From the NCBI GenBank assembly GCA_045541115.1, contig JAZQIM010000015.1, positions 62,001-126,000 of the forward strand: a DNA stretch of 64,000 nucleotides. The letters are read 5' to 3'. A program made the position numbers and the translations under genes. The DNA is from Aphodoplasma sp045541115. GTDB taxonomy: Bacteria; Bacillota; Clostridia; UBA1381; UMGS1253. Shown piece by piece: positions 45,010 to 53,796 of the stretch. How positions within the stretch are numbered: the stretch's first letter is position 1; every line of letters starts with the position of its first letter. The notes beneath the pieces are model-generated. The model worked only from the letters and a program-made list of their open reading frames with translations, made no database searches and was not told where the DNA came from.

Positions 45010-46275
45010 TTAAATAATGTCCATAATCTTCTGCACCGCTGTCATTATACCTATTTTTGCCGACTCATACGTAAGACCGCCCTGAATATATGCAATATAT
45101 GGCGGTTTTATCGGTGCATCCGCGCTAAGCTCAATTGACGACCCCTGCACAAATGCTCCTGCTGCCATTATTACCTTGTCGGCATAACCCGGCATATCCC
45201 ATGGCTGCGGCTCTACAAACGAATCTACGGGCGCGCCTTTTTGTATCCCCTGACAAAATGCGACAACCTTTTGCTCCGATCCAAGCTTTACAGATGTTAT
45301 AATATCGCCCATGCTCTCGCTCGGTTTCGGGCGCACCTCAAATCCTAATTTGTCAAATACAACACTGCAAAGATATGCGCTTTTGAGCGCCTGTGCAACT
45401 ATATGCGGCGCCATAAAAAAGCCCTTAAGCATCGCTCTGTTCTGACCGAGCGTTGCACCGCACTCTTTTCCTATACCAACCGATGTAAGTCTGTACGCTG
45501 CAAGCTCTACCAAACGCTGCTTTCCGGCAATATAACCACCTGTCTGTGCGATGCCGCCACCTGGATTTTTTATTAGCGAGCCAACAATCAAATCTCCTCT
45601 CGGCTCGCTCGTCTCAGCAAATTCGCCGTAGCAATTATCGACAATACATACTATATCTTCTCTGATCGAATGAACAAAATCAATTATCTCATTTAGCTGC
45701 GCAACGGAAAATGTATCGCGCCACTCATAGCCTTTTGAGCGCTGCAAAATAACTGCCTTAACATTTTCATCAAGAGCTTCTTTAATTTTTTCAAAATCGG
45801 CTCCGCCATCTTCGAGCAAATCAACCTGCTTATATTTTACGCCAAAATCAGACAGCGAACCGTCGCCGCCTCCACGTATACCTATAACCTCTTCAAGTGT
45901 GTCATACGGTTTTCCTGTAACAGCCACAAGCGTATCGCCCGGACGAAGAACGGCAAAAAGCGCCGTCGAAATTGCATGTGTTCCCGATATAATATTATGG
46001 CGCACAAGTGCATCTTCACAGCCGAACACCTGCGCATATACACGATCGATTGCCTCGCGTCCCATGTCGTTATAACCATAACCGGTAGTAGAAACAAAAT
46101 GTGCTTCTCCTATCATATTGTCCGAAAACGCCTTCATAACCTTCGCCTGGTTTATAAACGCATTCTTTTCAATTTCACTAAATCGCTCGGCTGCTGCCGC
46201 TTGTGCCTGTTCAACTATGTCAATTACCTTTTGTGATATACCAAAATTTTCTTTTATATATGAATTAGCTGTCAT
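45010..46275 (-). CDS. methionine gamma-lyase-family PLP enzyme (YnbB-like)
   Basis: 421-residue PLP-dependent protein of the PF06838 family, long labelled 'aluminum resistance protein' in Firmicutes. Visible landmarks: TTGYGYNDMGREAIDRVYA, HNIISGTHAISTALFAVLRP, LQRSKGYEWRDT, and the PLP lysine region SLIKNPGGGIAQTGGYIAG. The reaction is not established; homology suggests beta/gamma elimination of sulfur amino acids. It is the last gene of the leftward amino-acid-catabolism run, 33 bases after the ACT protein gene. Confidence 0.85.
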   Translation of the reverse strand: MTANSYIKENFGISQKVIDIVEQAQAAAAERFSEIEKNAFINQAKVMKAFSDNMIGEAHFVSTTGYGYNDMGREAIDRVYAQVFGCEDALVRHNIISGTHAISTALFAVLRPGDTLVAVTGKPYDTLEEVIGIRGGGDGSLSDFGVKYKQVDLLEDGGADFEKIKEALDENVKAVILQRSKGYEWRDTFSVAQLNEIIDFVHSIREDIVCIVDNCYGEFAETSEPRGDLIVGSLIKNPGGGIAQTGGYIAGKQRLVELAAYRLTSVGIGKECGATLGQNRAMLKGFFMAPHIVAQALKSAYLCSVVFDKLGFEVRPKPSESMGDIITSVKLGSEQKVVAFCQGIQKGAPVDSFVEPQPWDMPGYADKVIMAAGAFVQGSSIELSADAPIKPPYIAYIQGGLTYESAKIGIMTAVQKIMDII

Positions 46276-46308
46276 TATAATTCAATCCTTTGTAAATTTT
46301 AAACGCTA

Positions 46309-46740
46309 TCAGATTATGCCTGCCTCATGCTCTGAAACAACGCTTATGCCGCCTTCTTTTAGCACCTTTACTGCCTTGTCAGCTTCTTCAACACGTAAAA
46401 CGACAAGCGCTTCTTTTGTAGTTCCACCAACAAAAGCATACATATATTCAATGCTTATATGCTCACTGTCAAGCTTTTCAAGTGCAGCTGCAAGACCGCC
46501 CGGCTGATTTGCAACGCTTATAGCGATAACATCGGTAGCCTTTACTGCAAGACCTTTTTGCTTTAAAACAGACTCGGCAAGCTCCGGCTTATTTACAATA
46601 AGACGTAAAATTCCAAATTCCGTTGTGTCGGCAATCGAAAGCGCACTGATGTCAATATCATTTTGGGCCAAAGTCTTTGTAATTTCAGCAAGTCTGCCCT
46701 TCTTGTTTTCTATAAATACGGATATCTGTTTGATATTCAT
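46309..46740 (-). CDS. tandem ACT-domain protein
   Basis: 143 residues made of two ACT folds: MNIKQISVFIENKKGRLAEI (residues ~1-66) and a second around VANQPGGLAAALEKLDSEH (~70-138). ACT domains bind amino acids, and the N...G-R/L loop in each half is a typical ligand site. There is no enzymatic domain. Its steady association with paaK and ior genes in Clostridia suggests an amino-acid sensor for the pathway; this is inferred. Confidence 0.85.
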   Translation of the reverse strand: MNIKQISVFIENKKGRLAEITKTLAQNDIDISALSIADTTEFGILRLIVNKPELAESVLKQKGLAVKATDVIAISVANQPGGLAAALEKLDSEHISIEYMYAFVGGTTKEALVVLRVEEADKAVKVLKEGGISVVSEHEAGII

Positions 46741-46794
46741 ATTTTTTCCTCTCTTTCTATTTGATATATAATGACTTTTTATAAAATCCAGAAT

Positions 46795-48102
46795 TTATTT
46801 GTTTTTTCTTTTGTCAATTACCCTTACGGCTTTTCCTTCGCTGCGCTGCAAACTCTTTGGCTCAACGAGCTTAATCTTTGCAGCAATACCAAGAGTGCTT
46901 TCAATGTTTGACTTAATTTTTCTTTCAAGGCCCTCAATTCCGCGAACCGCATCAGAGAACATTTCATCCGAAAGCTCAACCTGCACTTCAAGCGTATCGA
47001 GCGTTCCTTCTCTGTCAACTATTATCATATAATACGGCGATGTCTGTCCGATTTTTAGAAGAACATCTTCAATCTGTGATGGGAACACATTTACACCTCT
47101 TATGATAAGCATATCGTCGCTTCTGCCCTGCGGCTTATTCATTCTCACAAAGCTTCTGCCGCATCCGCAAGCATCATAATTAAGCGATGTAATATCACGA
47201 GTGCGATATCTTATAAGCGGAAGTCCTTCCTTTGTGATAGTTGTAAATACAAGCTCTCCCATACTTCCCGGCGCGAGCACTTCGCCCGTATCCGGATCTA
47301 TAATTTCAGCGATAAACATATCTTCATTTATGTGCATTCCCGCCTGGCAGCTACATTCATACGATACGCCCGGTCCCATTATCTCGCTAAGACCATATAT
47401 ATCGTATGCCTTTATGTGCATGCGCGATTCGATTTCCTTACGCATCTGTTCTGTCCATGGCTCTGCTCCGAATATTCCTGCCTCAAGCTTAAAGTCGTCT
47501 ATATTAAGTCCCATTTCCTCAATTGTTTCTGCAATATATAACATATACGATGGTGTACAGCAAATATGTGTTACACCATAATCGAGCATAGTCTGTATCT
47601 GACGTTTTGTATTTCCTACGGACGTAGGAACTACTGTTGCTCCTATCTCTTCAACGCCATAATGCGCTCCAAGTCCGCCCGTGAAAAGTCCATAACCATA
47701 CGAAACCTGTACAATCGATTTGCTTGTAGCACCTGCTGCTGTGAGCGCTCTTGCTACTATCGTACTCCATACATCGATATCTTTTTTTGTATAACCTACC
47801 ACTGTCTGCTTTCCTGTTGTACCGCTCGATGCATGTATGCGCACAATATCTTCCATATCAGTTGCAAAAAGCCCGAAAGGATATGTGTCGCGCAAATCCT
47901 GTTTATATGTAAACGGAAGCTTTGATAAATCGTCTATCGACTTTATGTCAGATGGCGAAATTCCCGCCTCATCCATCTTTGCGCGATAATGTTCTACATT
48001 TTCATACACTCTCTTTACAAGTGCGCATAATCTCTCACTTTGAATCGTGCTTATCTCATCGCGGCTCATCGTTTCTTCAATTTTGTTCCAATACCTCTCC
48101 AA
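46795..48102 (-). CDS. phenylacetate-CoA ligase family protein (paaK1)
   Basis: AMP-forming acyl-CoA ligase, 435 residues. The P-loop is RIHASSGTTGKQTVVGYTK; the adenylate motifs are YDIYGLSEIMGPGVSYEC and GELVFTTITKEGLPLIRYRT; the C-terminal domain has GVNVFPSQIEDVLLKIG. It interconverts aryl-acetates and their CoA esters. TTG 48102 is chosen since AGAGGTG lies six bases upstream; the frame extends to 48174 but that would overlap iorB. Near-paralogue of the gene at 50490. Confidence 0.9.
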   Translation of the reverse strand: MERYWNKIEETMSRDEISTIQSERLCALVKRVYENVEHYRAKMDEAGISPSDIKSIDDLSKLPFTYKQDLRDTYPFGLFATDMEDIVRIHASSGTTGKQTVVGYTKKDIDVWSTIVARALTAAGATSKSIVQVSYGYGLFTGGLGAHYGVEEIGATVVPTSVGNTKRQIQTMLDYGVTHICCTPSYMLYIAETIEEMGLNIDDFKLEAGIFGAEPWTEQMRKEIESRMHIKAYDIYGLSEIMGPGVSYECSCQAGMHINEDMFIAEIIDPDTGEVLAPGSMGELVFTTITKEGLPLIRYRTRDITSLNYDACGCGRSFVRMNKPQGRSDDMLIIRGVNVFPSQIEDVLLKIGQTSPYYMIIVDREGTLDTLEVQVELSDEMFSDAVRGIEGLERKIKSNIESTLGIAAKIKLVEPKSLQRSEGKAVRVIDKRKNK

Positions 48103-48148
48103 AATTAACACCTCTTTTTTTATAGCTAAACCATCTGTAATCTTATCC

Positions 48149-48727
48149 TTATTTTGCACTATATCCAAGCTCAAATGCCTTTAAATTGACTTCTAAAAAT
48201 TTCGCTGGCACAGTTTCTTTGACTGCCTGCACCCATTTTTCCTTTTCAATATCGCTGTTTTTTGCAAGAAGTCCTAACAAGACGACATTTACTGCCTTAC
48301 TATTTCCTGCTTCATTCGCAAGCGCAAGCGCATCAACGCTAATTATTCCATCAGCTTTCGCCTTTAGTTTTTCCACAATATTTTCGGGGTACTTTGCCGC
48401 TCCTATAATAACAGGCATCGGGTCAATCTTTTGTGTATTTACAACGAGTGTACCACCATCTTTTAGATATGAAAGCCATCTGTATGCTTCAAGTTCCTCA
48501 AACGATAAAATAATGTCAGCCTCGCCTTCAGATATAATAGGTGAATAAACCTTGTCGCCGTATTTTACATATGTAACAACGCTGCCTCCGCGCTGTGACA
48601 TTCCGTGAACTTCACTCATCTTTACGTCAAAGCCTTCTGCCATCGCCACATTTCCTAAAATTCTACTCGCAAGCAGCGTTCCCTGGCCTCCGACGCCAAC
48701 AATCATTACGCTTTTTACATTACTCAT
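48149..48727 (-). CDS. iorB: indolepyruvate:ferredoxin oxidoreductase beta subunit
   Basis: Gamma/beta-type subunit of the 2-oxoacid:ferredoxin oxidoreductase, 192 residues. VMIVGVGGQGTLLASRILGN and EVHGMSQRGGSVVTYVKYG are family motifs. ATG 48727 lies within the last codons of iorA (8-base overlap), with AGGTGG upstream, so the subunits are coupled. Confidence 0.94.
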   Translation of the reverse strand: MSNVKSVMIVGVGGQGTLLASRILGNVAMAEGFDVKMSEVHGMSQRGGSVVTYVKYGDKVYSPIISEGEADIILSFEELEAYRWLSYLKDGGTLVVNTQKIDPMPVIIGAAKYPENIVEKLKAKADGIISVDALALANEAGNSKAVNVVLLGLLAKNSDIEKEKWVQAVKETVPAKFLEVNLKAFELGYSAK

Positions 48728-50465
48728 CGCTTCCACCTACCTTCTCGATAGCACCAAATTTACAAACATTTTTGCACAGTCCGCATCCGTTGCAAAGCTC
48801 CGGATTGATTATTACCTTATCGCCCTGTAATGATATCGCCGGACATCCGAGCTTTAGACACATTTTGCATTTCTTGCACTTATCGTTTATTTCATAGCAT
48901 CCGCTGTATTTAACAGTTTTGAGAAGCGCACACGGTCTTTGTGATATGATTACCGATGGCTCGTCTGCTTGTATTTCTTCCTTTACAACCTTTTCAAAAT
49001 TATCTAAATCAAACGGGTCTGCAATTCTTATTCTTTCAGGACTTACACCGACTGCCTGTGCAAGCGCAACGAGGTTTACTTGCTTTGTTTTCTCACCCTT
49101 AATCGTAAATCCTGTCGTTGGATTCGGTTGATGTCCCGTCATTCCTGTAATTGAGTTGTCGAGTATAATCACAGTAGAATTTCCCTTGTTGTATACAACA
49201 TCAATTAAGCCCGTAATTCCCGAATGTATAAATGTCGAATCACCTAAAACAGCAACCGTCTTTTTTCTGAATTCTTCGCCTCTCGCTTTTTCCATACCGT
49301 GCGCCATACCCACACTTGCTCCCATACATACACACGCATCAAGACTTTGTAGCGGTGCAAGCGCTCCAAGAGTATAGCAACCGATGTCACCACTTACAGT
49401 AAGTCCAAGCTTTTTAAGCACATAAAACATTCCTCTGTGCGGACATCCCGGACACATTACAGGCGGTCTTACGGGCGTAGGCTCGTCTGCACTTATTATT
49501 TTCGGTGCATCAATATCAAGTATTGCCTTTGCTATCATAGGCGCTGTGTATTCGCCTAAAAGTGTAAAAATTTCTTTGCCGACAACTTCAATGCCCAATG
49601 CTTTGCAGTGAGTTTCGATTACCGGCTCAAGCTCTTCAACGACATATACTTTTTTGTGCTTCGATGCAAACGATTTAAATATTTCTACCGGAAGCGGATT
49701 TACCATGTTTATTTTCAAATATGAAACCTTGTCACCAAGAGCTTCCTTTGCATACTGATACGCCGCTCCGCAGCAGATAACGCCAATCTCATTGTTGTTA
49801 ATTTCTTCGCATGCAAGTGTCTCGCTGAGCTTTTCAAGCGCCTTCATGCGTTCTTCAACTACTACATGGCGAGCCTTCGCCATAGCAGGCATCATAACAT
49901 ATTTGCCAGGATTTTTCTCGTATGGCTTTAACAAGATATCTTCTCTCTCGCCTACTTCTACAATACTTTGTGAATGTGACACTCTTGTAGAGAGACGAAT
50001 CATTACAGGCGTGTCATATTTTTCGCTTATATCAAACGCCATTTTCACAAATTCCTTACACTCCGAGCTATCCGAAGGCTCAAGCATAGCAAGCTTTGAC
50101 GCAATTGCGATTCTTCTTGAGTCCTGCTCGTTTTGCGACGAATGCATTCCCTGGTCATCTGCAGCACATATTACAAGACCACCGTTTACGCCTGTGTAGC
50201 TCGCTGTAAAAAGCGGGTCAGCTGCAACGTTAACGCCTACATGTTTCATGCATGTCATTGCACGTGCGCCTGCAATCGCAGCGCCGATTGCTACTTCTGC
50301 GGCAACCTTTTCGTTTGGCGCCCATTCGCTGTATATTTCGTCGTATTTTGCAATATTCTCTGTTATTTCTGTACTTGGCGTGCCGGGATATGACGCAACA
50401 ACTCTTACTCCTGCCTCATATGCTCCTCTTGCAACAGCCTCATTACCGAGCATTAGTTTTTTCAT
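48720..50465 (-). CDS. iorA: indolepyruvate:ferredoxin oxidoreductase alpha subunit
   Basis: 581-residue oxygen-sensitive enzyme that decarboxylates aryl-pyruvates to aryl-acetyl-CoA and reduces ferredoxin. The pyrimidine-binding domain opens GNEAVARGAYEAGVRVVASYPG. The TPP domain has CPGCPHRG, GDIGCYTLGALAP and GDSTFIHSGITGL with NNS-type DNSITGMTG. The C-terminus has two [4Fe-4S] motifs: CKKCKMCLKLGCP and CNGCGLCKNVCKFGA. ATG 50465 is eight bases after AGGAG; GTG 50474 is less likely. Confidence 0.96.
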   Translation of the reverse strand: MKKLMLGNEAVARGAYEAGVRVVASYPGTPSTEITENIAKYDEIYSEWAPNEKVAAEVAIGAAIAGARAMTCMKHVGVNVAADPLFTASYTGVNGGLVICAADDQGMHSSQNEQDSRRIAIASKLAMLEPSDSSECKEFVKMAFDISEKYDTPVMIRLSTRVSHSQSIVEVGEREDILLKPYEKNPGKYVMMPAMAKARHVVVEERMKALEKLSETLACEEINNNEIGVICCGAAYQYAKEALGDKVSYLKINMVNPLPVEIFKSFASKHKKVYVVEELEPVIETHCKALGIEVVGKEIFTLLGEYTAPMIAKAILDIDAPKIISADEPTPVRPPVMCPGCPHRGMFYVLKKLGLTVSGDIGCYTLGALAPLQSLDACVCMGASVGMAHGMEKARGEEFRKKTVAVLGDSTFIHSGITGLIDVVYNKGNSTVIILDNSITGMTGHQPNPTTGFTIKGEKTKQVNLVALAQAVGVSPERIRIADPFDLDNFEKVVKEEIQADEPSVIISQRPCALLKTVKYSGCYEINDKCKKCKMCLKLGCPAISLQGDKVIINPELCNGCGLCKNVCKFGAIEKVGGSDE

Positions 50466-50489
50466 GTGTTTCACTCCTATATATATTGA

Positions 50490-51797
50490 TCAGTTCTCAG
50501 TTTCATTTCTTAAATCAAGAACTCTTTTTGCCTTGCCGACAAAACGTTCTATGCTTTTTGGTTCAACGAGTCGTATCTTCGCATCTATTCCCAAAACGCT
50601 GTGAAGTTTTTGCTTAACACTTCTTTCAAGCTCTTCAAGTGCACTGAACTTATCAAGAAGTGACTCGTCCGCAAGCTCTACACGAACTTCAAGCGCATCT
50701 GTATAACCTTTTTTCGTAACAACTAGCAGATAATGCGGGCTTATATGGTCCATTCCGACAAGCACACTCTCTACCTGTGACGGGAATACATTAACACCCT
50801 TAATAATAAGCATGTCGTCGCTTCTTCCCTGAATTTTCGCAAGACGCTTTGTCGTTCTTCCACATTTGCACTTTTCAGCTATTATATACGATATGTCGCG
50901 TGTGCGATAACGAAGCATCGGTATCCCCTGCTTTGTAAGCGTCGTAATAACAACCTCGCCACGCTCGCCGTCAGGCAATACCTTTCCTGTTTTCGGATCG
51001 ATTATCTCTATAAGGAAATGGTCCTCATTTATATGCATACCGTCCTGATATTCACATTCGCCGCATACACCAGGCCCCATAACCTCGCTAAGACCGTAAT
51101 TTTCCGTTGCTTTTATACCAAGACGCTTTTCAATCTCACGGCGCATCTGCTCTGTATGACCCTCGCCGCCAAACATACCTATGCGAAGTTTAAAATCGTT
51201 CGGTGTATATCCGTTTTCCTCCATAACCTCCGCTATGTACATAGCATAGGAAGGTGTGCCGACTAATATCGTTGTGCCAAGGTCTTTCATCATCATAATC
51301 TGCTTTTGAGTATTACCTGACGACATCGGTATAACTGTCGCTCCTACCTTTTCAAGCCCTTGATGAAGTCCGAATGCCCCTGTAAACAAACCATATCCGA
51401 AGCATATCTGTGCGACATCATCCTTGCCGCCGCCCGCCATATAGATAAGGCGCGCTATACACTCCGACCACATATCGATATCATCTTTTGTGTATCCTAC
51501 TATAATTGGCTTACCTGTCGTTCCCGACGAACCATGTATGCGCACAATTTCACTCATCGGCACAGCAAACAAATCATACGGATAATTGTCGCGAAGATCT
51601 GTTTTTACAGTGAACGGGATTTTCTGAAAATCCTCCATAGTCTTTATATCTTCAGGCTTTAATCCCACGCTGTCAAGTGCTTTTTTATAAAACTTCACAT
51701 TATCATATGCATGTTTTACTTCTTTTTTTATAAGATTGAGTGTGTGTTCTTCAAAAAAGCTTCTGTCTGCACACTCTATTTTTTCATTCCATATCAT
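50490..51797 (-). CDS. phenylacetate-CoA ligase family protein (paaK2)
   Basis: 435-residue paralogue of paaK1 with the same motifs: RIHGSSGTTGKPIIVGYTK, NYGLSEVMGPGVCGEC, GEVVITTLTKQGIPMLRYRT, GVNVFPSQVESVLVGMD. Having one ligase on each side of iorAB suggests that different aryl-acetyl-CoA esters (phenyl-, 4-hydroxyphenyl-, indole-) are handled, or that ATP is recovered by the reverse reaction. ATG 51797 is eight bases after AAGGAG. First structural gene behind the long leader at 51798-52100. Confidence 0.9.
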   Translation of the reverse strand: MIWNEKIECADRSFFEEHTLNLIKKEVKHAYDNVKFYKKALDSVGLKPEDIKTMEDFQKIPFTVKTDLRDNYPYDLFAVPMSEIVRIHGSSGTTGKPIIVGYTKDDIDMWSECIARLIYMAGGGKDDVAQICFGYGLFTGAFGLHQGLEKVGATVIPMSSGNTQKQIMMMKDLGTTILVGTPSYAMYIAEVMEENGYTPNDFKLRIGMFGGEGHTEQMRREIEKRLGIKATENYGLSEVMGPGVCGECEYQDGMHINEDHFLIEIIDPKTGKVLPDGERGEVVITTLTKQGIPMLRYRTRDISYIIAEKCKCGRTTKRLAKIQGRSDDMLIIKGVNVFPSQVESVLVGMDHISPHYLLVVTKKGYTDALEVRVELADESLLDKFSALEELERSVKQKLHSVLGIDAKIRLVEPKSIERFVGKAKRVLDLRNETEN

Positions 51798-51895
51798 TAC
51801 CGCCACTCCTTATGTATCTATATGTTATATGTATTATTTTTTAATCACTATACCTTAAAGCAAATACTACTACAGAAAAATAGGAAGTCCTGTAA

Positions 51896-51932
51896 GCGAA
51901 TACAGAAGTTTGCACCTCTATATTTCCTTCGC
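51896..51932 (-). promoter_or_regulatory. bulged hairpin in the paaK2-ior leader
   Basis: On the minus strand GCGAA, a 5-base bulge, TATAGAGG, loop TGCAAA, CTTCTGTA, TTCGC: 13 pairs including two G-U. It lies about 23 bases after the stop of the small ORF at 51955-52041 and about 100 before the paaK2 start. Confidence 0.6.
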
Positions 51933-51954
51933 CTAACAAAAAGCCTTCCATCGT

Positions 51955-52041
51955 TTAGGTTTTGCGCATGCATACACTACCGGTCACTGATTTTGATACG
52001 GCAAAAGCTGCGGGCACAACCATTGCTATTGTTTGTGTCAT
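51955..52041 (-). CDS. possible 28-residue leader peptide
   Basis: ATG 52041 with GGAAGG seven bases upstream; stop TAA at 51955. The peptide begins MTQTIAMVVPAAFAVSKS and ends VCMRKT: hydrophobic middle, one Phe, no Trp or Tyr. It sits between a promoter (52106-52134) and a strong hairpin, upstream of paaK2. It could be an upstream ORF with a regulatory role or a remnant. I do not recognise it. Confidence 0.4.
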   Translation of the reverse strand: MTQTIAMVVPAAFAVSKSVTGSVCMRKT

Positions 52042-52105
52042 TACTCTACCTTCCTTCCATACTACTTTGATTCTTAAAATACACTTCTACCATTCTACAC
52101 TATAC

Positions 52106-52134
52106 ATAATACTATAAAATTTTTTAAAAGTAAA
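52106..52134 (-). promoter_or_regulatory. probable promoter of the paaK2-ior operon
   Basis: Minus strand TTTACT (52129-52134), 17-base spacer, TATTAT (52106-52111). Predicted leader about 300 bases. Confidence 0.65.
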
Positions 52135-52212
52135 TATTTTTTTCAATTTTCATAGCCATTTTTATATAATAAGCGTACAATAACTTTTTGGTTATTATTT
52201 TTCTCTAATCTA

Positions 52213-52242
52213 TTGACACGCCTAAAGATTCTATGGTATATT
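52213..52242 (+). promoter_or_regulatory. promoter reading into the tRNA-Ser region
   Basis: TTGACA (52213-52218), 18-base spacer, TATATT (52237-52242). It precedes the broken tRNA-Ser copy, and no other good promoter is seen before the intact copy. Confidence 0.65.
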
Positions 52243-52296
52243 TATAGCTGTGACAAATTTGTATAACCGTTGTTCTATTTAAGTTTGTCAGTATAT

Positions 52297-52340
52297 GGAC
52301 AGGTATCGAAGTGGTCATAACGGGGCTGACTCGAAATCAT
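52297..52340 (+). pseudogene. 5' half of a tRNA-Ser, broken after the anticodon loop
   Basis: GGACAGGTATCGAAGTGG and the next 11 bases match the intact tRNA at 52491 with one difference (T for C). The anticodon loop CTCGAAA follows. After TCA the match ends and TCGAAAT is repeated; no variable arm, T arm or 3' acceptor follows. A terminator-like AAACCC/GGGTTT hairpin is at 52380-52404. Confidence 0.7.
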
Positions 52341-52436
52341 TCGAAATATTGTGCCGTTCTGACCATCAGAACTGCTCGTAAACCCCGATAAAATAAGGGT
52401 TTTTGAAAATTTGACAATTTAATAATTTTGTTTGTT

Positions 52437-52476
52437 CTCTCCTGTAGTTCTCTCCTTTTTCCATGAACTACAGAGA
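52437..52476. repeat. inverted repeat just upstream of intact tRNA-Ser
   Basis: CTGTAGTTC (52442-52450) / GAACTACAG (52464-52472), extended by CTCT/AGAG with one bulged C; 13-base loop. It may be an old terminator without T-run or a protein site. Confidence 0.5.
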
Positions 52477-52490
52477 GTGAATATATATGA

Positions 52491-52581
52491 GGACAGGTAT
52501 CGAAGCGGTCATAACGGGGAGCACTCGAAATGCTTTTGTCGCGTGAGCGGCACGTGGGTTCGAATCCCACCCTGTCCGCCA
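52491..52581 (+). tRNA. tRNA-Ser (anticodon CGA)
   Basis: Acceptor GGACAGG/CCTGTCC, anticodon stem AGCA/TGCT around CTCGAAA, long variable arm TGTCGC-GTGA-GCGGCA, T stem GTGGG/CCCAC around TTCGAAT, discriminator G, encoded CCA at 52579-52581. Its 3' end is the probable attachment site of the element to the right. Confidence 0.95.
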
Positions 52582-52583
52582 AA

Positions 52584-52616
52584 GTCGGTTGTAGTTGCGT
52601 TACAACCGACTTTTTT
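52584..52616. terminator. terminator between tRNA-Ser and integrase gene
   Basis: GTCGGTTGTA / TACAACCGAC perfect 10-bp stem followed by TTTTTT; serves tRNA-Ser on + and overlaps the end of int on -. Confidence 0.9.
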
Positions 52617-53796
52617 AATTTGCAATCTCCCCAAGATTAACTGCCTCCAGCATTACATTTGCCGACATAATCTTTGATTCATAATCCAAATGAGAATAAA
52701 TATTTGCCGTAGTTGAGAAATCGCTATGTCCTAACCACTCTTGGATTTGTTTCATTGATACACCATTCTTTAACAGCAACGATGCACAAGTGTGTCTCAA
52801 ATCGTGAAAACGAATTCTTCTGAGATCATGTTTTCTTAATAATGTAGGAAATGCTGAAGTAATGTAATTCGGCATAATCAAATTGCCAATCTCGTCCACG
52901 CAGATGTAGTCAAGATACTCTTTATTATAAGAGCTTTTGAATTTTTTCTGATAAAGCTTCTGCTGTTCCTTCAATGCAAGCAGTTTTTCTTTAACAGGTA
53001 AAACAAGTGGCATAGTGCGTAGCGATGATTTGTTTTTTGCTCTGTCTTCAGGAACAATAAATCTCTCGCCATCAATCTCAGCAACCGTAATAGTGTGATT
53101 TACTGTTATTGTGTTCTGCTCAAAATCAATGGCTTTCCACCTAAGACCTATTACCTCACTTCGTCTAAAACCATAAAATGCTCCTAATAACACCGGAACT
53201 TCCAAATAAGTTCCTTTTGAAACCTCAAATAAGCGCTCCACTTCTTCCACACTGTAGAAATTACCGATATACGAATTTTTCTTCGGCTTTTCAACCTTGT
53301 GTATCGGATTTACAGCAATGTAGTCCATCTTCACTGCATACTCTAAAGCCTTACGAATATTTGCATGGTATCGAATAACCGAATTGGGTTTTACAACCTT
53401 TAACCGTTCTGAATAAAAATCTTGAATGTGTTTCGGTTGCAAATCTCCAAGGGAAACATTTAATTCTCGGAAATATGGGGCGATTATTCTTTTTATGTTC
53501 GTATTGTATCCGGCAATTGTATTCAGTGTTACCGATTGCTTTATTATGCCAAGCCAATATATCATATAATCCGCAAATAACATATCAGCCATACTGGATG
53601 CATCAGTCGGTGCTGTTGGAACCTTAAAAGTTCGCCTTATCTCAGCCAAGGCTGCTTCGGCTTTCTTTTTATTTCCTTTAACAGGCAGTCCTGTTGCTAT
53701 CCATTTGGTCTTTCTTTTATTAGTGACATCTTTAAAACTTAAAACAGCATAAAAATATCCTTTCTTTTCTTGTAGGTGTCCTGCTACTTGTTGCAT
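52615..53796 (-). CDS. int: site-specific tyrosine integrase
   Basis: 393-residue recombinase of the Tn916/phage type that inserts and excises the element. N-terminal arm-binding segment (~1-60, KGYFYAVLSFKDVTNKRKTK), core-binding SAM-like domain (~70-165), catalytic domain with Arg in LLGAFYGFRRSEVIGLRW, HDLRHTCASLLLKNGVS (H-x-x-R), a further His in WLGHSDFSTTANIY and the Tyr in ANIYSHLD. All catalytic residues are present, so it should be active. ATG 53796 follows GGAGG. Confidence 0.95.
   Translation of the reverse strand: MQQVAGHLQEKKGYFYAVLSFKDVTNKRKTKWIATGLPVKGNKKKAEAALAEIRRTFKVPTAPTDASSMADMLFADYMIYWLGIIKQSVTLNTIAGYNTNIKRIIAPYFRELNVSLGDLQPKHIQDFYSERLKVVKPNSVIRYHANIRKALEYAVKMDYIAVNPIHKVEKPKKNSYIGNFYSVEEVERLFEVSKGTYLEVPVLLGAFYGFRRSEVIGLRWKAIDFEQNTITVNHTITVAEIDGERFIVPEDRAKNKSSLRTMPLVLPVKEKLLALKEQQKLYQKKFKSSYNKEYLDYICVDEIGNLIMPNYITSAFPTLLRKHDLRRIRFHDLRHTCASLLLKNGVSMKQIQEWLGHSDFSTTANIYSHLDYESKIMSANVMLEAVNLGEIAN

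Noticed and set aside
51890..51950. Lysine riboswitch
   Set aside because: AGAGGTGC..ACTTC matches one conserved stretch, but the remaining ~150-base five-helix core cannot be found.
52337..52582. Minus-strand open frame beginning ADRVGFEPTCRSRDK across the tRNA-Ser genes
   Set aside because: It is the antisense translation of tRNA-Ser sequence, a well-known false protein; no SD or other support.
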